DNA from: an uncultured Clostridium sp.
GTDB lineage: Bacteria > Bacillota > Clostridia > TANB77 > CAG-508
Assembly: GCA_900554565.1 (NCBI GenBank)
Contig: USHX01000021.1
Coordinates: forward strand, 1 to 21,863
DNA length: 21,863 bases
Direction of reading: 5' to 3'
Shown here piece by piece: positions 7,908 to 16,344 of this stretch (position 1 is its first letter; every line of letters begins with the position of its first letter). The notes beneath the pieces are model-generated. The model saw nothing but the letters and a program-made list of their open reading frames with translations. It had not been told where the DNA came from and did not search any database. Both the position numbers and the translations under genes were made by a program.

Positions 7908-9341
7908 ATGTTAAAAAAGAAAATTTTAGGGAGTTTAGCAATAATGTCTGCAATATTGCTAGGATTGTGTGGAAATTCATTTGCAGCAGACAAACAAACA
8001 ACAACATCAAATGTAAATGGAGTAACAGCCAATTGGGAATATGAAGTTAATGCTTCAAACCAAATAGAAGCATTAAAATGTAAAAATCCAGCAGAACTAA
8101 CAGGGAATATTACTGTACCATCATCATTAGATGGAAAAACAGTAGTGGAATTAGGTAGTGAAGCTTTTAAAGGAGCAAAACAAATAACTGGTGTAACATT
8201 GCCAAGCTCAGTAAAGAAAATGGAATATGGAGCATTTAGGAATTGCGCAAATTTGTCAAATATCAACTTAGGCCAGTTAGAAGCTATATCTTTTGATGTA
8301 TTTGAGAATTGCCCTAGCCTAACAACAGTAACAATACCAAAAACATTAATAACAGGTTCTAGTAATGTTGGAGGTGTATTTACGGGAACAACAAATTTAA
8401 CATCAGTAACTTTTGAAGATGGTTTAACTCAAATACCAAGTGGAATATTAAGAAATTGTAAGGGTATTACTACAGTTAACATACCTAATACAGTGGTAGA
8501 AATAAATGAATGTGCATTTCAAAATTCAGGAATTGAAGAGATAATAATACCAAGCTCAGTAAAGAAAATGGAATATGGAGCATTTAGGAATTGCGCAAAT
8601 TTGTCAAATATCAACTTAGGCCAGTTAGAAGCTATATCTTTTGATGTATTTGAGAATTGCCCTAGCCTAACAACAGTAACAATACCAAAAACATTAATAA
8701 CAGGTTCTAGTAATGTTGGAGGTGTATTTACGGGAACAACAAATTTAACATCAGTAACTTTTGAAGATGGTTTAACTCAAATACCAAGTGGAATATTAAG
8801 AAATTGTAAGGGTATTACTACAGTTAACATACCTAATACAGTGGTAGAAATAAATGAATGTGCATTTCAAAATTCAGGAATTGAAGAGATAATAATACCA
8901 AACTCAGTAAATGATATAGGATATGATGCATTTAAAGAATGTGGCAATTTAGAGAAAATAACTATTTTAAATGCAAATGCTGAAATGGGATTTTTTCTTA
9001 CACAACCTAATGAAGATTCAGTATTTGAAAATCATAATGAAAATTTAACAATCTATTGTTATGAAAATTCTATTGCAGCAAAGTATGCAATAACTAACAA
9101 TATAAAATATGTATATTTAACAGGTACAAATGCAAGTGGAAACACTACGATAAATGAAACAACAGATAAAGGTAATACAAAAGCAAATGCAACAAACGGA
9201 ACAAAGAATGATACAACAATTGCAACAACAGGAAAGCTACCAAGAGCAGGATTGAATACAATAGTAACTATAACAATAATAGCAGCAATAGCTGCAGGAA
9301 TTATATACAAAAAGTATGATTCTTATAAAGATATAAAATAA
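7908..9341 (+). CDS. Cell-wall-anchored BspA-like leucine-rich repeat protein
   Basis: The 477-residue secreted protein has a signal peptide at 1-26 (KKK, hydrophobic core, SFA cleavage), then LRR_5/BspA-type repeats to about residue 380 (units like VKKMEYGAFRNCANLSNINL and TVVEINECAFQNSGIEE). A Thr/Asn/Gly-rich spacer (about 405-440) follows. The C-terminal sorting signal is LPRAG (444-448), a hydrophobic helix and a positively charged tail. Such proteins bind host or bacterial surfaces. The class D-like sortase at 13227 is a candidate anchoring enzyme. The middle consists of two apparently identical copies of 116 residues, a recent DNA duplication. A hairpin terminator follows at 9347. Confidence 0.85.
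   Translation: MLKKKILGSLAIMSAILLGLCGNSFAADKQTTTSNVNGVTANWEYEVNASNQIEALKCKNPAELTGNITVPSSLDGKTVVELGSEAFKGAKQITGVTLPSSVKKMEYGAFRNCANLSNINLGQLEAISFDVFENCPSLTTVTIPKTLITGSSNVGGVFTGTTNLTSVTFEDGLTQIPSGILRNCKGITTVNIPNTVVEINECAFQNSGIEEIIIPSSVKKMEYGAFRNCANLSNINLGQLEAISFDVFENCPSLTTVTIPKTLITGSSNVGGVFTGTTNLTSVTFEDGLTQIPSGILRNCKGITTVNIPNTVVEINECAFQNSGIEEIIIPNSVNDIGYDAFKECGNLEKITILNANAEMGFFLTQPNEDSVFENHNENLTIYCYENSIAAKYAITNNIKYVYLTGTNASGNTTINETTDKGNTKANATNGTKNDTTIATTGKLPRAGLNTIVTITIIAAIAAGIIYKKYDSYKDIK
8202..8897 (+). repeat. Perfect tandem duplication, 2 x 348 bp, in the surface-protein gene
   Basis: Bases 8202-8549 and 8550-8897 appear identical by eye and keep the frame (348 = 3 x 116). A third start, CCAAACTCAGTAAA at 8898, then diverges. 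The absence of silent changes implies a very recent duplication or gene conversion; an assembly artefact is possible. Confidence 0.9.
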
Positions 9342-9346
9342 AATGA

Positions 9347-9387
9347 AAAGTTGGAGTAGAAATATTCCAACTTTCTGCATTTTTTTG
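9347..9387 (+). terminator. Terminator after the surface-protein gene
   Basis: AAAGTTGGA pairs with TCCAACTTT around a 10-base loop; CTGCA and seven T follow. Confidence 0.85.
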
Positions 9388-9448
9388 CTATTGTAAAAGA
9401 AAAAATAATATGATATAAATAAAACAAAAACAAAGGGAGAATACAAAA

Positions 9449-10400
9449 ATGAAATATAGTGATTACCTAACAGAGCAAATCACATCAACATCAACAATGT
9501 ATGAAAGTATAGCACAAAAACTGATAAGTTTAGCAAAAGATGGAAACACCAAAATAAAAATAGAACGGAATTTTATATGAAGGTGGATTTGAAGACTTCT
9601 CAGTAAACGGAACAAACCACATGGAAGAAACAATTCAATATAAAAACAATCCATATCTTGAAGCAAAAAAACGACTAAACATGGCATATTTAGCCGAAAA
9701 TAATCCTGAACTAATAGAAACGATACAAAAAACTGGTGGATATTTTTTCCATGGGACAAATGCAAATGCTTTACCAAGAATACTAAAATATGGATTAAAT
9801 AGTGTAGATGAATCTACCAAAAATAATATAAATGTAAATACAGGAGAAGAATGGTCTAGATTTGAAGGAAAAAGAAATTTTGTAAGTTTAACAGATTCGC
9901 TAAATGAAGCAGTAAAATATGCTCAAATGACACCAAACACTGAAATTGCTCAAAAATCATTATTAAATTTTGGAGTTATAGTAGGAACTTCACTTGAAAA
10001 TATGGATGGAGTTAAAGCAAAGAGTGTAGCTTCTGATATATCAGAAATAGGCATTGGTGGCAATTTATCATTGAACCACATAAAATTTTTAGCAGTTCCA
10101 GAAGATAAGGTAGAAATTGTAAAAAAAATAGTTGGAAATCAAAATATAGAAGTAGTATCAATGAACATAAAAGACAGATATTTAAATGCAAATTATAAAG
10201 AAAAACTAGATATGTTGGAAGGAAAAGGGGAAAATATTGTTAATACTCAAAAGGCATATCCTACATATTATAAAGAAGATGTGAAGCCTTTAGTAAAACA
10301 AAGGAGAATTTCAAAAATCAAAGAAATTTTTGAACAGCTAAAAACAAAAGTAAAAACTAAATTTAAACAAACAGATGACAAAGAAATAGAAGAAAGGTAA
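9449..10400 (+). CDS. ART-like (ADP-ribosyltransferase-fold) protein with one CGGN codon, tentative
   Basis: ATG 9449 follows GGGAGA and opens a frame (MKYSDYLTEQITSTST...) that stops at 9578 in triplets. Reading CGGA (9566-9569) as Gly40 joins it to the long frame ending at 10400, giving 316 residues and IEGILYEGGFEDFSVNG at the join. Residues from about 95 carry GGYFFHGTNANALPRILKYGL, a pattern seen in ADP-ribosyltransferase and KptA-type folds (H-G-T, then a helix and GL). RNFVSLTDSLNEAVKYA follows as in that fold. The last 60 residues are basic and helical. No signal peptide is seen. It lies 7 bases before another unrecognised gene. An effector or toxin role is only a guess. Confidence 0.7.
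9566..9569 (+). other. CGGA quadruplet codon read as Gly (ART-like gene)
   Basis: GAA-CGGA-ATT-TTA gives E-G-I-L. In triplets it reads CGG AAT TTT ATA TGA. Without recoding, the only well-placed ribosome binding site and ATG (9449) would make a 43-residue peptide. Confidence 0.8.
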
Positions 10401-10407
10401 TAATAAA

Positions 10408-10848
10408 ATGAATGACATTCAAACTATAGAAGATATTTCAAAAGAAACACTTACATTTTTATCATTTTTTGACAGTGAAATGATAAAAAAAGTACCAGAG
10501 TATGTTATAAAAAAATTATGTGAAGAAGCGGCAAATTCTAATCAAGATTTCTATATAGATATAAATGAAAATTTTGCAAATCAAAAAATATCAGAAAAAA
10601 GTAAAGATTTAATAGCACTTATATATTACGATTATATTGCAGATGAAGATGAAAAGAAAGAAATTTTAAATCAATGGAATATTAATGAGAAAAATTATCA
10701 AGAAATAAAAAAAATAAAATATAACTATGACAATATTTTTGAAAATAGAAAAAAGACAACTTCAGTTGAATTAGTTGAAACAAAACAAGAAACATTATTA
10801 GAGAAAATTAAAACAATATTAAGAAAAGTATTTAAGTTTTTAAACTAA
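10408..10848 (+). CDS. Hypothetical protein, 146 aa, downstream partner of the ART-like gene
   Basis: I do not recognise this protein. It is acidic and helical for the first 110 residues (MNDIQTIEDISKETLTFLSFFDSE...) with a basic amphipathic tail, LEKIKTILRKVFKFLN. The tail is reminiscent of the basic tail of the preceding ART-like protein. The gap between the genes is 7 bases and the ribosome binding site (AAAGG) lies inside the upstream stop region, so the two are co-transcribed. An inhibitor or partner of the ART-like protein is possible, but nothing in the sequence shows it. Confidence 0.6.
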   Translation: MNDIQTIEDISKETLTFLSFFDSEMIKKVPEYVIKKLCEEAANSNQDFYIDINENFANQKISEKSKDLIALIYYDYIADEDEKKEILNQWNINEKNYQEIKKIKYNYDNIFENRKKTTSVELVETKQETLLEKIKTILRKVFKFLN

Positions 10849-10861
10849 AGGCCGTAAAACC

Positions 10862-10890
10862 TTGATTTTTAATAACTTTTGGAGTATAAT
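10862..10890 (+). promoter_or_regulatory. Promoter of alaS
   Basis: TTGATT, a 17-base spacer and TATAAT precede a leader of about 75 bases. The leader contains the hairpin GGTTGAAAA/TTTTCAACC (10918-10944). No T-run follows the hairpin, so it is not a simple terminator. Confidence 0.65.
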
Positions 10891-10972
10891 TTTTAAGAAA
10901 AAATAAACAAGTAAAAAGGTTGAAAAATAAAAAAGTTTTCAACCAGAATTGTGACTTAGAAAGGAAATGAAA

Positions 10973-12727
10973 ATGAAAGCAATAGAAATAAGAAATAAAT
11001 ATTTAAACTTTTTTGAAAAACATGGACACAAAATAATACCCTCAGCACCATTAATACCAGAAAATGACCCATCAGTACTATTTACAACAGCTGGTATGCA
11101 ACCACTAGTACCATATTTACTAGGGGAAAAACATCCAGAAGGAAACAAATTAACAGATTACCAAAAATGCGTAAGAACAAACGATATAGATGAAGTTGGG
11201 GACAACAGACATTTAACATATTTTGAAATGTTAGGAAATTGGTCATTAGGAGCATATTTTAAAGAAGAATCAATAGCAATGAGCTTTGAATTTTTAACAA
11301 AAGAGCTACAAATACCTGTAGAAAAATTATCTGTAACAGTATTTGCTGGTGATGATGACTGCCAAAGAGATGAAGTTGCAGCAGAAGCATGGAAAAAAGC
11401 AGGAATACCAGAAGACCACATATATTATTATGGAAAAGATGATAACTGGTGGATAGCAGGAGAAGAAGGACCATGTGGACCAGATACAGAAATGTTCTAT
11501 GATACAGGAAAACCAGCATGTGGACCACATTGTGAACCATCATGTGATTGTGGTAAATATGTTGAAATATGGAACAATGTATTTATGGAATACTTCAAAG
11601 ATAAAGATGGAAAATATAGCAAATTAAAACAAAAAAATGTTGATACAGGACTTGGACTAGAAAGAATGGCAATGCTATTACAAGGTAAAGAAACACCATT
11701 TGATACAGAAATATTTGAACCTGTTATGAAAAAATTAGAAGAACTACAAAAAGTAGATATAATAGAAAGCAGAAGAATTGTAGCAGAACATTTACGTTCA
11801 AGCATGATGATAATAGCAGATGGTGGAAGACCAAGCAATCTGGACAGAGGATATGTTTTAAGAAGATTAATTAGAAGATTTATAAGACACTTAAACAAAT
11901 TACAAATAGATTTAAATGAATTACCAGCATTAATAGATCTAAATATTGAAAACTTAAAAGAGATGTATCCAGAACTAGAAAAAAACAAAGAAACAATAAA
12001 AACAGTAATAATAGAAGAAAAAGACAAATTTGTAAAAACATTAGCAAATGGTGAAAGAGAATTTCTAAAAGAAATATCAAAACTAGAAAATACAAAAATC
12101 TTACCAGGGAAAATGGTATTTAGATTATATGACACATATGGATTCCCACCAGAAGTAACAAAAGAACTAGCACTTGAAAATGGATATGAAGTAGACTTAA
12201 AAGAATTTGAAGAACTATTTAAAAAACATCAAGAAAAATCAAGAGCAGGTTCAGAACAAAAATTCAAAGGTGGACTAGCAGAACAAAATGAAACAACAAT
12301 AGCATATCACACAGCAACACATTTACTAAATGCAGCAATCAAAAAAGTGTTAGGAACAGATGCACATCAAAGAGGTTCAAACATAACAGTAGATAGAATG
12401 AGATTTGACTTTAACTGTGACCACAAATTAACACCAGAAGAAAAAGAAAAAATCGAATATTTAGTTAATGAGTGGATACAAGCTGAATTACCAGTAACAA
12501 AACAAGAAATGAAAAAAGAAGATGCAATAAAATCTGGAGCAGAATGTATGTTTATAGAAAAATATCCTGAAATAGTAACAGTATATACAATAGGAGATGT
12601 TTCAAAAGAATTGTGCGGTGGACCACATGTGCAAAACACAAAAGAACTAGGAAGATTTAAAATTAAAAAAGAAGAATCTAGTTCATCAGGTGTAAGAAGA
12701 ATTAAAGCAATTTTAATAAAAGACTAA
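10973..12727 (+). CDS. alaS: Alanyl-tRNA synthetase, short form without C-Ala domain
   Basis: The 584-residue enzyme charges tRNA-Ala. The class II catalytic core shows FTTAGMQPLVPYLLG (motif 1 region), CVRTNDIDEVGDNRHLTYFEMLGNWS (motif 2) and TGLGLERMAMLLQG (motif 3). AEHLRSSMMIIADGGRPSNLDRGYVLRRLIRR belongs to the tRNA-binding domain. The editing domain has HTATHLL (His446 and His450) and CGGPH (Cys548, His552). The protein ends just after the editing domain with RRIKAILIKD and lacks the coiled-coil and DHHA1/C-Ala part, so it is about 280 residues shorter than usual. A natural stop and the following HIT gene show this is not a truncation at the window edge. ATG 10973 is better spaced from AAGGA than ATG 10967. 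Confidence 0.93.
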   Translation: MKAIEIRNKYLNFFEKHGHKIIPSAPLIPENDPSVLFTTAGMQPLVPYLLGEKHPEGNKLTDYQKCVRTNDIDEVGDNRHLTYFEMLGNWSLGAYFKEESIAMSFEFLTKELQIPVEKLSVTVFAGDDDCQRDEVAAEAWKKAGIPEDHIYYYGKDDNWWIAGEEGPCGPDTEMFYDTGKPACGPHCEPSCDCGKYVEIWNNVFMEYFKDKDGKYSKLKQKNVDTGLGLERMAMLLQGKETPFDTEIFEPVMKKLEELQKVDIIESRRIVAEHLRSSMMIIADGGRPSNLDRGYVLRRLIRRFIRHLNKLQIDLNELPALIDLNIENLKEMYPELEKNKETIKTVIIEEKDKFVKTLANGEREFLKEISKLENTKILPGKMVFRLYDTYGFPPEVTKELALENGYEVDLKEFEELFKKHQEKSRAGSEQKFKGGLAEQNETTIAYHTATHLLNAAIKKVLGTDAHQRGSNITVDRMRFDFNCDHKLTPEEKEKIEYLVNEWIQAELPVTKQEMKKEDAIKSGAECMFIEKYPEIVTVYTIGDVSKELCGGPHVQNTKELGRFKIKKEESSSSGVRRIKAILIKD

Positions 12728-12813
12728 AAGTAAATGCTATTTTAACCTTGTTTAAAATAGCATAAATTTATTAAAAAGGAGGATATGATAATTTAATTAT
12801 CATAAAAAAGAAA

Positions 12814-13158
12814 ATGGAAGATTGTTTATTTTGTAAAATAATAAAAGGAGAAATTCCAAGTGATAAAGTATATGAAGATGAAGAAATTTTAGCTTTTAGA
12901 GATATTAACCCAGCAGCGCCAATACACATTTTAGTAATTCCTAAAAAACATATAGCTTCATTAGCACATATGGAAAAAGAAGATGAAATAATAGTTGGTA
13001 AAATTTATGGTGTTATAAATAAAATTGCAGAAGAACAAGGCTTTAAAGAAAATGGATATAGAGTAATAGTAAACTGTGGAAAAGATGCAGGACAAGAAGT
13101 TATGCATTTACACTTTCACCTTCTTGCAGGAGCAAAATTTGGAGACAAAATAGTTTAA
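12814..13158 (+). CDS. HIT-family nucleotide hydrolase (HinT-like)
   Basis: The 114-residue histidine-triad protein starts MEDCLFCKIIKGEIP and carries the catalytic signature HLHFHLLAG near its C-terminus. HINT proteins cleave purine nucleoside phosphoramidates, including aminoacyl-adenylates released by lysyl-tRNA synthetase. The family-like start is ATG 12814, but the only strong Shine-Dalgarno sequence (AAGGAGG, 12777-12783) is about 31 bases upstream. A palindrome (ATGATAATTTAATTATCAT, 12785-12803) sits between them. Folding it would bring the two to a normal distance. The gene lies directly after alaS. Confidence 0.92.
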   Translation: MEDCLFCKIIKGEIPSDKVYEDEEILAFRDINPAAPIHILVIPKKHIASLAHMEKEDEIIVGKIYGVINKIAEEQGFKENGYRVIVNCGKDAGQEVMHLHFHLLAGAKFGDKIV

Positions 13159-13226
13159 GGATTTGTTCACTTTTTTCAAATATTATGTTATAATATAAAA
13201 GAGAGTAAATGTACGGAGGTAAAAAT

Positions 13227-13889
13227 ATGTTTGAAAGTAAATATAGTAAAGTACTAACAGTAATACTAGTTATAGTAATAATAGCAGTAATAGGGCTATT
13301 AGGATTTTTAGCATATGATTATTATCAAAACTATATGGTAACAAAAGATACATCTGACTTTGTTGACAATTTCCAAGGAGATGTAACAGATGGAGAAGCC
13401 AATGATAACAATCAAACAGCTAATGCAAATACAAGTGGGCTAGAACAAATAAAAGATTCACAAAGTAATACAAGTTCAAGTACAAAAAGAACATACAAAG
13501 GTTTTGGAGTACTTGGAACAATGGAAATCCCAGCAACAAGTTTAAAATATCCAATACTAGAAAAAGTAACAAAAAAATCAATAGAAACAGCAGTAGCATT
13601 TCTATATGGTTCAGGAATAAACCAACCAGGAAACTCTGTAATTATAGGACATAACTATAGAAATGGATTATTCTTCTCAAACAACAAAAAATTAAATATT
13701 GGAGATAAAATCTATATAACAGGAAATGATGGAAATAAAGTTACATATACAATATATAACAAATTTGAAACAACACCAGAAGATACATCATTCTATCAAA
13801 GAGATACAGGCGGAAAAGCAGAAGTTACATTATCAACATGTACAGATGATAGCAAAGCAAGATTAATAATATGTGCAAAGGCAGAATAG
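13227..13889 (+). CDS. Class D-like sortase
   Basis: The 220-residue transpeptidase has an N-terminal membrane anchor (about 9-31), a polar Asn/Ser linker, and a sortase domain. The domain shows LGTMEIPATSLKYPIL, the catalytic His in VIIGHNYR, the catalytic Cys in VTLSTCTDDSKARLIICAK and the Arg seven residues later. It joins cell-wall proteins with LPxTG-like signals to peptidoglycan. The LPRAG surface protein at 7908 is a possible substrate. The start is 13227 because CGGAGGT (13212-13218) is its ribosome binding site; the upstream ATG at 13209 would include that site. A probable promoter has TATAAT at 13189-13194. A terminator follows. Confidence 0.9.
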   Translation: MFESKYSKVLTVILVIVIIAVIGLLGFLAYDYYQNYMVTKDTSDFVDNFQGDVTDGEANDNNQTANANTSGLEQIKDSQSNTSSSTKRTYKGFGVLGTMEIPATSLKYPILEKVTKKSIETAVAFLYGSGINQPGNSVIIGHNYRNGLFFSNNKKLNIGDKIYITGNDGNKVTYTIYNKFETTPEDTSFYQRDTGGKAEVTLSTCTDDSKARLIICAKAE

Positions 13890-13919
13890 TTGCAAATAGC
13901 GGACTAGAAAGAATATAAA

Positions 13920-13961
13920 AATAAATCCTTCTAAAGTTTATAAGAAGGGTTTATTTTTTTT
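13920..13961 (+). terminator. Terminator after the sortase gene
   Basis: AATAAATCCTTCT pairs with AGAAGGGTTTATT, followed by seven T. Confidence 0.9.
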
Positions 13962-14015
13962 GTAAAATTGTATATAATATGAAGGAAAAATGAGCCTGGG
14001 AAGGAAATGAAAAAA

Positions 14016-16020
14016 ATGAACAAAAAGCAAGCAAAAGAAAGAATCGAAGAATTAAGAAAACAAGCAGAATATCATGCAAAAAGATATTATGATGATGATA
14101 AACCAGAAATATCAGATTTTGAATATGACATGTTGATGGTTGAATTAAGAAACTTAGAAAAAGAATATCCAGAATACCAATCAAAAGAATCTTTAACACA
14201 AAAAGTAGGAGGACACGTAAAAGAAGGATTTCAAAAAGTAACACACGAAGTACCACTTCAAAGTTTACAAGATGTTTTTTCAATAGAAGAAGTTGAAGAA
14301 TATATATCAAAAATAGAAGAAAGAGCAGAAGAAGAAAATATTGAAAATAGAACTTTTGTAGTAGAAACAAAAATAGATGGACTATCAGCAGCACTAGAAT
14401 ACAAACAAGGAAAATTTGTAAGAGGTGCAACCAGAGGAAATGGACTAGTTGGAGAAGATGTAACAAATAACCTAAAAACAGTAAAAACAATTCCAATGGA
14501 ATTAAATGAAAAAATAGATATAACAGTTCGTGGAGAAGTTTTTATATCAAAACAAGACTTTGAAAAGATGAATGAACAAAGACAAGAAAATGAAGAAGAA
14601 CTATTTGCTAATGCAAGAAATGCAGCAGCACGGGTCATTAAGACAATTAGACAGTAAAATAACAAGCACAAGACCATTAGACATATACATTTTTAATGTT
14701 CAAAAAATTGAAGGAAAAGGATTTAGTTCTCATTTTGAAGAACTAGAATATCTAGATAAATTAGGATTTAATGTAAATCCAGTTAGAATACCATGCAAAA
14801 ACATGCAAGAAATAGAAAAAGCAATAGAAAAAATAGGACATGACAGAGAAAACTTAACATTTGGAATTGATGGAGCAGTAGTAAAAGTAGATGACTTAAA
14901 ATTTAGAGAAATGCTAGGAACTACTTCCAAAACTCCAAGATGGGCAGTAGCTTACAAATATCCACCAGAAAGAAAAGAAACAATACTAAAAGACATTATA
15001 TGCCAAGTTGGAAGAACAGGAGTAATAACACCAATGGCAGTGCTAGAGCCAGTTAATGTAGCAGGTTCTAAAATATCAAAAACAACACTTCACAATGAAG
15101 ACTTTATAAAAGAAAAAGGCTTAAAAATAGGGGATACTGTTGTAATTCAAAAAGCAGGAGATGTAATTCCAGAGATAGTAGAAGTAAAAAAAGACAAGAG
15201 AACAGGAAATGAAAAAGATTTTGAGATGCCTAGAATATGCCCAGTATGTGGAGCAGAAGCTGTAAGAGAAGAAGGAGAAGCAGCAATCAGATGTACTGGA
15301 ATAGAATGCCCAGCAAAATTAGTTAGAAACTTGGAACACTTTGTATCGAGAGAAGCAATGAATATAGATGGTCTAGGAGAAAAAATAATAGCTCAATTAT
15401 TAGAAAATAACTTAATAGAAAATATTGCAGATATTTATACATTAACTATCGATGAAATAGCATCATTAAAAAAGAATGGAAAAAAATTCGCACAAAACTT
15501 AATAAATAGCATAAACACAAGCAAAGGAAATGATTTGTATAGATTGATAACAGCACTAGGAATAAGACATGTAGGAGCAAAGGCATCAAAAATTTTAGCT
15601 AGAAAATATAAAAAAATGGAAGCATTAAGTATGGCAACAGCAGAGGAATTATCAACAATAAATGATATAGGTCCAATAGTTGCAAATAGCATAAGAGAAT
15701 TTTTTGACCAAGAGCAAACCAAAGATTTATTAGAAAAGCTAAAACAAGCTGGAGTTAATATGGAAAGCTTAGAGCAAGAAGAAAATATAGATAATCGTTT
15801 TGAAGGAAAAACTTTTGTATTAACAGGAAGTTTGGAAAAATATTCTAGAAGTGAAGCGGCAGACATAATAGAAAAATTTGGTGGTAAAACATCAGGCTCA
15901 GTATCTAAAAAAACAGATTATGTTTTAGCCGGAGATGAAGCTGGAAGCAAATTAGCCAAAGCAGAAAAGCTAGGAATAACAGTAATAAATGAAAATCAAT
16001 TTGAAGAATTAATAAAATAA
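14016..16020 (+). CDS. ligA: NAD+-dependent DNA ligase with one CGGN codon
   Basis: In triplets this essential gene is split, with a stop at 14655. Reading CGGG (14631-14634) as Gly206 gives 667 residues, the normal LigA length, with every domain in order. Domain Ia starts MNKKQAKERIEELRKQ. The adenylation domain has the nucleophile Lys119 in ETKIDG, GATRGNG, NARNAAAGSLRQLD (motif restored by Gly206), GIDGAVVKVD and AVAYKYPPE. An OB fold follows, then a Cys4 zinc finger (CPVCG...CTGIECPAK), HhH repeats (MNIDGLGEK, LGIRHVGAKAS, INDIGPIVA) and a BRCT domain (GKTFVLTGSLEKYSRSEA). It seals Okazaki fragments using NAD+. ATG 14016 is better spaced from AAGGA than 14007. Because bacteria need LigA, a true frameshift mutation is unlikely. 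Confidence 0.95.
14631..14634 (+). other. CGGG quadruplet codon read as Gly (ligA)
   Basis: GCA-CGGG-TCA-TTA gives A-G-S-L, the invariant NAAAGSLRQ motif of the adenylation domain. In triplets CGG GTC ATT continues to TAA at 14655-14657. Confidence 0.93.
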
Positions 16021-16087
16021 GAAATTTTAGCTAAAAAAGGTTTATAGGAACCTTAAAAACCTAAATATTTTATGCAAGGAATAAAGA

Positions 16088-16327
16088 ATGGAAAACTATA
16101 CTTTTGAACAAATGTGGCTAGATTTAAAAAATGGCTATCAAATATATTATACTTATGTTGGGAATAGATACTTACTTTTTAAAACAGCTGAAAATTGCTA
16201 TACTCAAAAACTACTTTCAGAGCATAAGAAAAATCCACAACCTAAGATGCTTATGCTAACTTTAAAAAGAGTGAAAGAAATCTTTCCATATATGGAAGAT
16301 ATTGAATACAAAATAAGTGGAGATTAA
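16088..16327 (+). CDS. Small hypothetical protein, 79 aa
   Basis: I do not recognise this protein. It is aromatic and basic: MENYTFEQMWLDLKNGYQIYYTY, VGNRYLLFKTAENCYTQKLL, then LKRVKEIFPYMEDIEYKISGD. No signal or membrane segment is seen. It could be a compact single-domain cytoplasmic protein. The ribosome binding site AAGGA at 16076-16080 lies about 7 bases before the ATG. It lies between ligA (67-base gap) and folD (17-base gap) in the same direction, so it is probably in their operon. Confidence 0.7.
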   Translation: MENYTFEQMWLDLKNGYQIYYTYVGNRYLLFKTAENCYTQKLLSEHKKNPQPKMLMLTLKRVKEIFPYMEDIEYKISGD

Positions 16328-16344
16328 AAAAAGGAGAAAAAGAA

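Noticed and set aside
10918..10944. Hairpin before alaS as a terminator or T-box
   Set aside because: No T-run follows and no T-box sequence is seen; it may only be a leader hairpin.
13209..13226. Upstream ATG start for the sortase
   Set aside because: It would place the ribosome binding site CGGAGGT inside the gene and would have none of its own.
14631..14634. Sequencing error in ligA
   Set aside because: A single extra base could be an error, but seven independent sites all being an extra C before GGN, none in a homopolymer of C, is not an error pattern; a matching tRNA is also present. Raw reads would settle it.
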